A DNA stretch of 64,000 nucleotides from Taxillus chinensis (lineage: Eukaryota; Streptophyta; Magnoliopsida; Santalales; Loranthaceae): assembly GCA_023512835.1 (NCBI GenBank), contig CM042088.1, forward strand, positions 39,288,164 to 39,352,163, written 5' to 3'. The translations under genes and the position numbers were made by a program. The notes under the pieces were generated by a model. That model was not told the DNA's origin and did no database searches. It saw nothing but the letters and a program-made list of their open reading frames with translations. Shown one piece after another: positions 1 through 9,910 of this stretch (position 1 is its first letter; every line of letters starts with the position of its first letter).

Positions 1-2999
1 TAATTGGACAAATTTTAAGCAGAAAACATATATCAGGCACGGATTGAAATACGGACAAAAAAAAACATTCGAGAGCCGAAGGGTTGGACGGAGATGATAC
101 CTAAATCGCAGTCGGCAGGGTTAAGAACCACGCGCTGAGAGGTCGCGTTTGGTTTCGTATGGTCTGATTCATTGCGAAGCTTTGCCTCTTCTCTTCGCTT
201 ACTGCCTCCTCTTGCCTTCGTTTTGTCGAAGCCATGAAAATGTGCGCATGTGAGGGACGAAGAGAATGAGACTACTTAATATTTTTTCCAAAATTGAAGT
301 TCAAAATGATACGCCCTATAATTTTATTCTTTCCTGAAAAACTTTTTCTATTTCATTTAATTTTTTTTATTTTATTAAAATAATATTTTTATTTTTTTTT
401 CATATACGATAATCATTCAAAAAATTAACATATATAAAAACTAATATAAAAATTTATAAATTTTTTAAAATAAATAATAAAGCTGACGTAAATGTGTAAA
501 TTTTTAAAAATTAATAAGAACCTTTTTTATCAATTTTTTTTAAATAAATAAATTATAATATATATATATATAGAGCTGACATAAATGTTTCATATATACA
601 AAAATTCTCAGGGTGCACGACACCCAATTGAAAATTTACCTGTTAATCACTATTTCCAAGCTTCTTTTCTGCAACCAAACAACATTGCAAAAAAATTTGC
701 TCATACGTTTTTATAAAACATTTATATGAAAATCATTTTTAAATTTTAAAAATAAAATTACCGGAGAGTTTGTCAAGTAGTCTTTAAAGTTGGGTTTACC
801 GATTTCTTCTTTTAACCTTTTTTTTTCTTTTGTAAATTCAATAAGCTAGCTTTGTTAGGGCTTGAACCTTACTATGATGTGTAATATGGTTGCTTTATGG
901 AGTAGTGATGTACTTTGGTTAATGATTATCTAGATTCTTGAACCGTTGGCATGTGTTGCCTATTAGGAGGTTAAAAGTAGGTGGCATTCAGTGTCTCTAC
1001 ATACTATCAACAATTTAGCATGTGTTGCTTGAATTGTTTTGAGATTGGATTGTGATGGTAAGGGCTTCCTAGTAGCCCACTCCAATCTCCCAACAGTTGT
1101 TATTGAGGATGGATTGCAAGGGTAAAGGTTTTTTAGTAACCCACTTTAATCCATATTGTTTGATAGAGGGGAATGCCTTTGTTGGTATGATCTCATTCAT
1201 TGATATATGTTGGTATTAGTCTATGTGATTAGTATCATAGAACATTACAATGACACTTGCATATATTAAGCATCTAGTTTTAGGTTTTGGTTTGCCAAAA
1301 TGCTCTTAATCTCTGACAAAAAGGTAAGATACAAATGGTGATAATGATGGAATGTTGTTGTAGATGCTTTGGTCTCAAATCAATGTCAACCTCAACTGCA
1401 TCAATCCCCCCCCCCCCTTATTTGTGTTTCTATTCCCAAAAGACCTAAGACAACACATCTAGGTCGTTAGTCATTGAATCAATGCATCAAATTAGGAGTT
1501 TCCAAATCTAGTAGAGTCCTAAGACAACAATTCGATGTGTTCCTTGCTCAATATGTCATATTGTTAAGTACTTTATCTACTTGTAAGCACTTAACTTATT
1601 GAGCAATTCAGTATTCTAACTTTTATATTTATACACTATTTCAACAAGCTACAAAAACACATAAAAACACTCCAAAAACTAGTTTTTTTGCCTGTTAGCT
1701 TAGTAGGGCAAGAAATAACAAAAAATGTAAAATGATATAAAATATTAGATAAACATCCTTAAAACCTCAATTAATAGTAGTATACATTATTACTATCTAC
1801 TCTTCCACATTTAAACCGTTGCTTTTCCTTGAGCAACGAGAAAATTAAAAGAAAAAGAAGAATAAAACAAATCATGCAAACATCAAAAGGGAGTAAAATA
1901 AGAAAAGTAAAACATAAGAGTGAAAAGAAACAAACATGCATGCTCCAAACCATTAAGCAACTTTGCAACATAGCTCTAGCAACTCAACCCTTTAAGCATT
2001 TGCACAGCCTCTCTCTCACTTAGTCCAACAACTATAGAAGTCTTGACTACATACAAGTATATTCAGTTAACAAAATAACATCCAAAATTATGGAGTCCTC
2101 ACAATAGCAAAAAGCAACCTTACTTAGGTGTAACCTTACATCACTTGCTCTGACATTCCTAGATTTTCAAACCTTAAGAAAATATGTGAAATCTATGTTG
2201 TGGTAATACGACTAATCTTACCACGAAACCATTATTTTTGCCTTAAAACTATAAAGAGAGGTAGGATTTAAAATAATGTTGTACATAATAAACTTGTCAT
2301 TCTACTCCAATAAAAGTAAACAAAAATACTTAACTGGGCTTACAATAAGACACTATCCCTTTAAACTTAGGGATTACATAATAAATAGCCCATCAAGCTT
2401 AAAAGCTTAAAAACAAACATATTTGTTTTTCTTTTTTTGCTTTTTATAGATAAATAATTTCAAAGCAACACATATATACAAGTGCTACTTGGTATAATGC
2501 CGAAGAAATAAAAGTACAAACGATCGATGTAACCATCAAAATCAACTAAAAATATAAAAAACATCATTAAATCAATACATCCAAGTCACAATAACACAAT
2601 ATTATTAATTAAAACTCACAATTTAAGACTCCGATCCATGATTTATTCCTAACCCATTAAAATAAAACATGCTCGAAACTGTATCTCTCATAGGCACAAC
2701 AAAACTCCATAAATTTAAATTATTATTTAATACATGAATAACCTAATAAACACCAAGTCTCAGCTTGCATCACAGTGAATTCATTCTAGGCTTAAGATAA
2801 ATAGAACATAACTTTAAAGGCTAAGTCACTGCAACCATACTACATTATGACATGGTATAAACATATTCAAAAGCACGCATTCATACAATTACACATAAAT
2901 GAAAGAAAATACACGTACAACAAGTAGATATATATACATGAAAGTGAACAACAAAAATCAGATAGGCACTCAAATCAAAGAAAATATTATGTACAAACA
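1..2999. other. AT-rich intergenic DNA, no gene recognised
   Basis: No open frame here resembles a known protein. The stretch is AT-rich with many homopolymer runs. A run of 12 C lies at 1406-1417. A degenerate direct repeat about 65 bp apart occurs near 1043 and 1108, each copy holding a variant of a 'GGTAA(A)GG...AGTA(G)CCCACT' phrase. It is probably old transposon debris, but no termini could be placed. Confidence 0.6.
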
Positions 3000-3172
3000 T
3001 TAGAGTCTGTGACTCTCAGACAATCGGTAATCAAGCAAGTGTGAGAAGTGCAACGCATCCCTACCCCACACTTGAATCACGCAATGTCGAGAAAGAAATA
3101 AGAGAGAAAGAATGCAAACCCCGGAAAAAGGATAGAAAATTGAAGGGGAGCTTATTTTATACCGCATCACTA

Positions 3173-4110
3173 TTATAGAAGAGGAGACGAGCAACTCTTA
3201 AAAAATTGAGCAAAGGTAGCGGTAGTAGGTTCAAAACTCCATCGAGCGCAGTACTGTAAGAACAATAGCATGAAATAACATACAAACATACCATAACTGT
3301 CCGTGTCCGGTTGTTGAGGGACCTCGCGGGCAGGGAAACATAGTAATGGAAGATTAGCGGCCGTAAACCATTCACTCCTCAATGGCCGGAGGAGGTGATC
3401 AAGGAATCCACTATACAGTAACTTTAGCCTCTTCACGAGCCCCGTAGACTGGCTGGAATCAAAGAACTGCAAAGTCTGAGCTCGTACAAAATAGCCAATA
3501 AGTACATAGTGGCTCTGAATATGAACTGGAATATTAAGCATATAATGCAATGGAGACCAGGCACATCAACAACTTCCCCTCCAATCTGCTTCCAAATAAG
3601 ATCAACAGAAGGAGGATAGTCACCACTAATGCACGGCGGGATAATAAAAGCCAACGGAGGACCATTAGGATGCATAAAAAGCATCTGTCGCAATGTACAC
3701 CAAAGTGGTCGATCTGAATAATGGTGAACCATGCCGTACTCGTTAGATGACGGAGGTCAGCAAGGTAGAGATGCGCTCTATGGCCTTTAAATCGTCTCAA
3801 TTCCTCCTCTGATCCGTATGAAGCGTAGGCTTCCATTGCCTCAGGGGACTCTATCGTGGGATCTAACTGAAGTTGTAACCTGCCCCCTAATCTGTTTGAA
3901 AGTTCCAACGGCTGTGGTGGTATCGGTAAAGGAAGCTCTATCTCCTTTTTAAGTCGCGGTTGCTCTGGTGCTTGAGGAGATGAAATAATGGTTTGCGCTG
4001 CTGTTGGAGTCGTGAATCCCTCAACAGGAATCTCTATCCACTCTGATGGCTCAACATGCTCTGAAACTCGAGGGGACTTGTGTGCAGCTGCTGGTGAAAC
4101 AAGGGCTCAT
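3173..4110 (-). pseudogene. Ulp1/C48 SUMO-protease-like relic, probably transposon-carried
   Basis: The minus strand encodes a protein broken by at least two frame changes. An acidic, Pro-rich linker (about 4110-3760) is followed by a C48-like catalytic region. Visible landmarks in order are SHYVLIGYF (candidate catalytic His), FFDSS (candidate Asp) and DSYGMFVCYF near 3310-3270, which aligns with the DCGxFVC block of Ulp1 proteases. The residue directly before the conserved Gly is Tyr where the catalytic Cys is expected, so the copy looks inactive even without its frameshifts. Ulp1-like domains are commonly carried by plant Mutator-like and CACTA transposons. No transposase or terminal repeats were found here, so the parent element is unknown. 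A host-gene fragment is the alternative. Confidence 0.55.
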
Positions 4111-4399
4111 CATGTATAGCGCCAGAAGTCAGCCATACCCCTATACTCTGTACAAGCCCAAAGTGTCTATCTTCTGATTCTGCTCAGCAGACTAGGATCT
4201 AAGTGTATGCCGCAAATCTGCTAACTGATGTAGGAGGCACTAGTGCAGCAGGTAGATCACTCAATAGTTGCTCTCGCAGGCTGCATAGTGCATGAGTTAA
4301 CAGTACTGAATCGGTACATGTTTGTCCCTAATAGAAATGCAAAGAACCTAATTCTGCCCTGAAACCCATCTTCGGGGAGTATCACAACCATTGAGTGAT

Positions 4400-4620
4400 C
4401 CTGAAATAAGGTAATGGCGTGTTTGTATTTGTTTTTTGGTTTACTCTTGTGTAGCCCTAGTATTTATTTTTCTCATTGATTGCTCTTTGTTGCGTGGGTT
4501 GTAGCCATTGTTTGTTTTGGATTGTTCTCAAAACTGCTTGTACTTGACAGAGAATACCCATGTGTATATATGTACATACTTTTGCATTAACTTATTTACA
4601 TTTATCAAAAAAAAAAAAAA
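4400..4620 (+). mobile_element. LINE-type 3' end with poly-A tail
   Basis: A non-coding stretch ends in TTTATC followed by 14 A (4607-4620). This is the usual end of plant LINE-1 copies. No reverse transcriptase or target duplication was recognised next to it, so it is either a severely 5'-truncated LINE or a retroposed transcript tail. Confidence 0.4.
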
Positions 4621-5315
4621 GTAAACCGACCAATAGGAGCATGTGCTCATTTCTCTAATCAGAAACATGGGCAAAGAAATTTGGAAAGTTCTAGAGTAGC
4701 CGAGTCATTGATAAACTAAAAAATGAAGAAGAAAAAGATGCAGTCCTTTATTGACGAAAATCCATATTAATATATTATTTAAGCTTTTTTATTTCCTGTG
4801 ATTCCTCCACTTCCATATTTTGAAGCATTAATTACAATAATAGGTGAAATCTGGGTTCTAGCTATTGGAAAGAGAAGATTTCACTGTAGGCAGCAATCGC
4901 TGGTAGCAGCATCCACTAATTGTAGGGAAATGTACATGATCACTGTAACGAGTTGCTTACTGGCACAGGTATGCACAACAAGATTAAAAACAGACAAAAA
5001 AATGAAATATTACTGACTTTATATAACTTACATTAAAAAGCATCCTGTAAAATGTACAAATAAAACACTAGTGACTTTTTATATAACCTTACATGGAACT
5101 CTCATCCGAAATGTACAAATAAAATGTCTCGGAAACCACCCATATCACATAATATCCTGGGATAACTTTCCACCTATGCACAGGAAAAAATGAACTACAT
5201 GTAACGACTGATCTTCAAACAAGGATGAAGAAACTGGCTTGTTCAACAGATTGTTGAGGTAAGGGTAAGTCTATTACAACAACAGCAGGCCTAGTCCCGT
5301 AAATAAACGTAGTCC
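4621..5315. other. 3' flank of FBS1-like copy A, no gene
   Basis: Intergenic sequence downstream of the minus-strand F-box gene. It probably contains that gene's 3' UTR in its right-hand part. A short degenerate repeat (GACTT...ATATAAC...TTACAT) recurs near 5015 and 5070. No coding sequence was recognised. Confidence 0.5.
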
Positions 5316-5785
5316 TCAGTTTGGCACTGGTCCTCCACGCAGCCACTGATCATCATCCCCCAGCCTGTCCAGCGAAGAAAATAGGGCGACAGAGATGTCA
5401 GCCAGCTCCTTCTGTCCGAGTCGAGGCCTAGCACATTTGGAGTGCTTCGGTGCGTTGGGAACTTCCAATCTTATCAATCTCCTCGCAGCGTTCACCATCA
5501 ATGTTGGTTTTGACAGCAAGTACCTTGGAGGGGTACGGTATGCAAAATGCCACTGCTTTGCAATCAGCGCCTGAGAGGAAAAAAAATACACCAATGTTAG
5601 GAGCTGGCACAAATTAGACAAAGCAACAACCACCACTTTAAAAGCTTGGAAATATGAACAAAAAGCACTCACAGCTTCGCGGATTGTTTTGGAAACGTGG
5701 AAAAGATGCTTCAGATCATCATGCCTCACTCCACATAGTACCTAATCTGTCAATTTGAAACCAGACCCGCGTCAGTAAACATTCA

Positions 5786-5816
<31 letters not shown>

Positions 5817-6128
5817 TGAAAAAGCGCAAGTAAAACACGCTCGCACACACAAAGTGACAGAGTAAACTGAAATTGGGGAATATCGGTAGTGAGTACTGAC
5901 CAGAACGTCCTGAGGCAAGCTCTCGAGAAGAGAAGACTTGTCAAAATACTCGGAGCGAACTTTTTTGAGTCCCCTGATTGAAATGGAATCAAAATCCATA
6001 TCATCCCGTAACGCAACCCTCTTCCTCCCTAGCGCCCTTGTGCACATAGCGAACCCTAACCCCTCTTCGCCTTTCACCGACCCTGCTCGCCTATCCTTCG
6101 AATCGCCGCTGTTCTTCCCCAACGCCAT
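5316..6128 (-). CDS. FBS1-like: FBS1-like F-box protein, copy A (frame broken or rescued at exon 2)
   Basis: Predicted SCF ubiquitin-ligase adaptor of the F-BOX STRESS INDUCED family (Arabidopsis At1g61340 type). Proposed exons, minus strand: 6128-5901, 5741-5673 and 5570-5316, giving 183 residues. The start MALGKN matches the family start. Exon 1 ends in the F-box core LESLPQDVL (about residues 68-76). Exon 2 has the signature HDDLKHLFHVSKTIREA. Exon 3 starts ALIAKQWHFAY and ends with the family motif ISVALF. Donors GTCAGT and GTGAGT fit. The acceptor aligned with copy B (after CAG, 5749-5747) gives a 74-nt exon 2 and an early stop. An AG five bases further in (GTA at 5741-5739) restores frame but drops two residues. 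So this is either a real frameshift rescued by a shifted acceptor or a missing base. Family assignment is firm; function in this plant is inferred. Confidence 0.82.
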
Positions 6129-6587
6129 GCGTAACTAATCTCCCAGATTCAAATTCAAATCACACCCCTCAATGAATCACTGCAACATAAGCCAAATTTG
6201 GTTTCTAATTAAGCTAAACACCAAAAAAAAAAACAAAAAAATCAAAGACGAAGCAAGTCCTCATAGAATCGGACACAGTACTGATGTCGTATGACAAACA
6301 TACCTAGAACAGGTGTAAAACGTGCGATCCTAGAAAATCAACAACCCCTGATGTTTCCAAAATTGGAGAGTTGTTCTGTCGGACCTCCGCTATATATAAT
6401 GATTAAAAGAATTAAATTATTTATATATTTTTTAAAAAAAAGAAAAAGAAAAAAAGAAAAAAGGAAATCTTTCTGAGGAAGTTGCGGGAGATATTTCTGT
6501 TCTGGAAAGCGCTGGAACTCATCAACTAAATGGGCGTTCCACTGGGTTTCCTTTTAGAACGCTGTAAACTAGCCGTTACGGATTCAC

Positions 6588-6747
6588 ACGTGTCAGCACA
6601 TGAGTGGGGTCGTCAATGACGTGGAGCCAACGCCGTGCCCATCGTGGTCGGCGGTGTCTGCCGCCCCCCCACCCCCACAGACCTAATTTGAATACTGTCC
6701 GTCCACGTGTCGATGGTCTGTGTCATTCGATTACACCTGACGTGGCG
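6588..6747. promoter_or_regulatory. ABRE/G-box cluster upstream of FBS1-like copy A
   Basis: Four ACGT-core elements lie 460-620 bp upstream of the copy A start codon: ACGTGTC at 6588, GACGTGG at 6618, CACGTGTC at 6704 and TGACGTGGCG at 6738. Such clusters are typical of bZIP-controlled ABA- and stress-responsive promoters, and Arabidopsis FBS1 is known as a stress-induced gene. The block is much richer in GC than its surroundings. Binding was not tested. Confidence 0.5.
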
Positions 6748-6829
6748 GGTCTGGGGGCTTCCGATTCAACGCGGTCGGGTCTTGAGGGGCGGGAGTGGAG
6801 CTGTCCTTTTTGTGGTCTTTGAGGCCTGG

Positions 6830-8304
6830 TGGGTGGGCGGATCAGCTGCTTGCTTGCTGCCTGCTGCTGTTGAATCTTGAATACGCACGAATGGCTTTTG
6901 ACTTGAAAGATTAAAAGTTAAAAAATTAAAATGGATACTCGACCCAAACGTTTAATGATCCATTAAACCTGTTTAAACCCCAATTAATTGGCCATGAAAC
7001 GTCATGCCAAATCAAAATTATAATTCATCATTCCTTTTTTATGGTTTTTTTTTTTTGTTTTTGTTTTTGGTCTGCTCGGACGTTTTAAATTGTCGATTAA
7101 AATTTCATTATGTGGTCATTTATAGCTCGAATTTAATTATGATTTATGGGTGCACGTGCATCGCACGAGAGGAAATTGTCATGTGATTAGTGGTGTCATT
7201 AGGAGCCAGGAAAAAATAAACCCAACATCAGGATGTGGCCAGGTTTGATCAGGACGGGGCTGGTTGGTTTTCTTCTACGTTCAATTTTTGTTTTTAATTA
7301 CAAATATTTGAGATTGGTCGGCTAGTCCAACCAAGCTTATTATTATTAATATATTTAAAACAAGTCAGTTATATGTTTAAATAAAAATGTGTTTGTAAAA
7401 AACAAAAGTGGTAATAATATTTTTTCATGTTTTTTATAATAATATTTTCTAATTTATAATACAGCATTAAATATTTTTATTATATAATTAATACTTTCAT
7501 TAGTGTTTTATTGTCATTCAACTTTCTTCATTATTCATTATTGTGTGACTCAAAAAGAAAAATTAAATGTGTAAATCTTAGGTGTCAAAACTCAAGCTAG
7601 TGGCAATTGCCATTAAAGTGATCTATTTTTTTGAACCAGAGCTTTCGGACGAGAGGTGGAAACACACCGACAAGGGTAGTGTTGCTACTCTTATCCAAAG
7701 GAAAACGACTATAAAGTGTTGGGCGAAACAGCATTCTGTCGTGAGAGAGGAAAGCGGTACCAAGCATATACTATACTCGAAAATCGCAAGGCAAGTGATA
7801 CGATGGGAATTGCTTCAACAAAGAAGAGAGGGCAACCGGATCACCTATGCTCTTAACCGCTCCCCGAAACGAGGTGGGCATCTTTAGTAAGTGAATTGAT
7901 ATTGATCGCCATGTTCTACATGCTGGATCCTATACTATTCTATGTTCTTCCAAAACGTGTCAATCCTTATGTTGTGCGGAGCTAAGCATCCCGAATTTGC
8001 TAGGAGAGAACGTTTCCTCTTCTGAGGCCTTGTGAAGTAAACCCCCTAAGGGCGGTCTTCTCTTTTCTTTATTTCGTGAGAGTTCCACGAAGGAGTTAGC
8101 TCGAGCGGCTCGATCGCATTGCCTCGAGGGAGTAGTTAACTCAAAATGGTTTACAAGGCTTATCCTAAGTAGTCTTAGCTTGAACTAATTATGTCGAGTG
8201 TGAGAGAGTCCGAGAATTCTTAGCTCGAAATGCTTCGACTTAGGCCAAGCACTTAGCTCGAGTAGCTTACCTCTAACATGCTAAATGGAGGCCAAAGAGG
8301 CTTA
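6830..8304. other. Intergenic DNA with an unrecognised 101-codon open frame
   Basis: AT-rich to about 7580. A plus-strand open frame then runs 7582-7887. It resembles nothing I know and has no clear start context. The stretch 8040-8300, with repeated CTCGA phrases, abuts the TRIM-like LTR at 8305 and may belong to the same transposon family. No function can be assigned. Confidence 0.4.
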
Positions 8305-9329
8305 TGTCACACCCGAGTTTTCGAGACATCACTTGGTTGTATGACCCAAATTATCGATCATGGTACCTAAGGAGGAGTAGTATAGAAAGTGTAGGCAGGT
8401 GTACCAAGGAGGCGTCGAGATAGTTCGGTGTTTAAACATGCCGATTCGGTTAAATGCGGAAAAGCATACTACTAATCAAGGATTAAATGCTAAAAGAAAG
8501 AATTTGGCCATCTTTACACAAACTAGTCAAGAATTGGGATCGTTCTCCTAACAAACATAAAATAGAGCGAAACCGGTTTATGTATACCTCAAGTGGTAAG
8601 GCTTGCTTAGATTGATCTTTTCTTGCAAAGTAAATTAGAACTACACGGGCGTAAAATCCTAACATTGTGACAGATGATATTAAAGCAATTTGACCCATAT
8701 CCTAAAAACTCACCTGAGCACTCTCGCGATTGGTTAGCGTAGTTCGAGAATGGGGCCCACAACGGAGGTGGGTCAACTAATAGAATCTTGCATGCAATTG
8801 TGTCCACTCTTATTAGAGTATCCAAGATGTGATATAGAGTTGGCGAAAGGGAGTAACAAGGAATGCGCTAGACAATCTTAGTTCATTTGATCCCGAACCG
8901 ACAAGACAATGAGAACATTACGAAATCGAGTGAGGGAGGATGTCACGCCTGAGTTTCGGAGATATCTCTCGATAACGTGACTCAAATTGGCGGTCGTGTT
9001 ACTTAAGGAAGTATAGTGTGGGAAGCGTAGTTGGTGTGTAGCAGAAAACTCGAGATAGTTCATGTAGGTGATATGATGGGAGTCCATTTGGAGTTCAAAC
9101 ATGCAGATCCGATTAAGTACGGAGAGCACACCGCTAGTCAAGAACTTAGCGGTAAAAGGGATTTAGTCAATCCTTATACAAACTAGTTAAGAACGAAACT
9201 GTTATCTTACGAGTTCAAGGTAGGCCAAATCGGTCTAAGTGTGTCCCAAGCGGTAAAACTTGCTTAAATAAACCTTCTCTCATAAGGTGACTAAGTGCCA
9301 TGTGGGTGTAAAATCTCGACACCATGACA
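8305..9329 (+). mobile_element. TRIM-like LTR retrotransposon, complete, 1.0 kb
   Basis: Two diverged direct repeats, 8305-8673 (369 bp) and 8941-9329 (389 bp), both start TGTCAC and end TGACA. After the left LTR and two bases comes TGATATTAAAGC, a decayed primer-binding site for initiator tRNA-Met (three mismatches to TGGTATCAGAGC). A polypurine tract GAGTGAGGGAGGA lies directly before the right LTR at 8928-8940. The 267-bp internal region has no gag or pol. This LTR-PBS-short internal-PPT-LTR order is diagnostic of TRIM elements. The element at 19.1-20.2 kb is a relative in opposite orientation. No matching target-site duplication was found, as expected for an old copy or because of the neighbouring third LTR. 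Confidence 0.7.
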
Positions 9330-9412
9330 CCTTGGTTGAAGTAACCTACATTTATTTGGGTAGAGATTATGGCGGCAGTTAAGAGAGTTAAAGCATTGGT
9401 ATGGTAGTTAAA

Positions 9413-9910
9413 TGTCATGCTCGAATAGCGTGGTGTTGGTGGGCATCTCCAGGTAGCGTGACCGAAAGAATATGCATGCTACTTAAGGAGGGACAAGGCG
9501 AAAGCGTAGTTGATGCGGACAAAAAAAGGCTCTAAGGCGGTTCGTGCGGAGATTGATGAAACATCTTCAAAGTTCGGACATGTTAACTTGGTTAAATGCG
9601 AGGAATACGTTGCTAGTTGAGGACTTGACGAAGAAAAGGGGACTTGATCATCCCTACACAACTGTGGAGAACTAGAGTTGCTTTCTTTTGGCGTGAACCC
9701 AGGGGCAAAACCGATCTACGTGTGCCCGAATGGTTTGGCTTACTTGGAGTATCCACCAGGATGACCAAGTATCGCATAGGTAGAAACCCTTGACTTGTAA
9801 CAAAGTTGCCAGGGGTGACCAAGTCTTTGCCGTGGGGTGAAAACTCAAACTCCATGACAAAGTTGTCGGGCGACCAAGTGTTGTACGGTAAAAACCCTAA
9901 CCCCGTGACA
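9413..9910 (+). mobile_element. Third LTR of the same TRIM family with 3' subrepeats
   Basis: Another copy of the TRIM LTR begins TGTCATGCTCG and ends CCGTGACA, 83 bp after the preceding element. Its last 150 bp are three tandem subrepeats of about 50-60 bp. Each starts near G(G/C)(A/G)TGACCAAGT or GCGACCAAGT and ends at a TGACAAAGTTG-like phrase or the terminus. It is a solo LTR or the end of a chained (LTR-internal-LTR-internal-LTR) array formed by unequal recombination. Confidence 0.55.

Noticed and set aside
1771..2023. Overlapping short open frames on both strands, Phe/Leu-rich or Lys-rich
   Set aside because: Low-complexity AT-rich sequence; no domain, no start context, and mutually antisense.
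7582..7887. 101-codon open frame as a gene
   Set aside because: No recognisable domain, no convincing Met, and it is next to transposon debris; kept only as a note in the gap entry.
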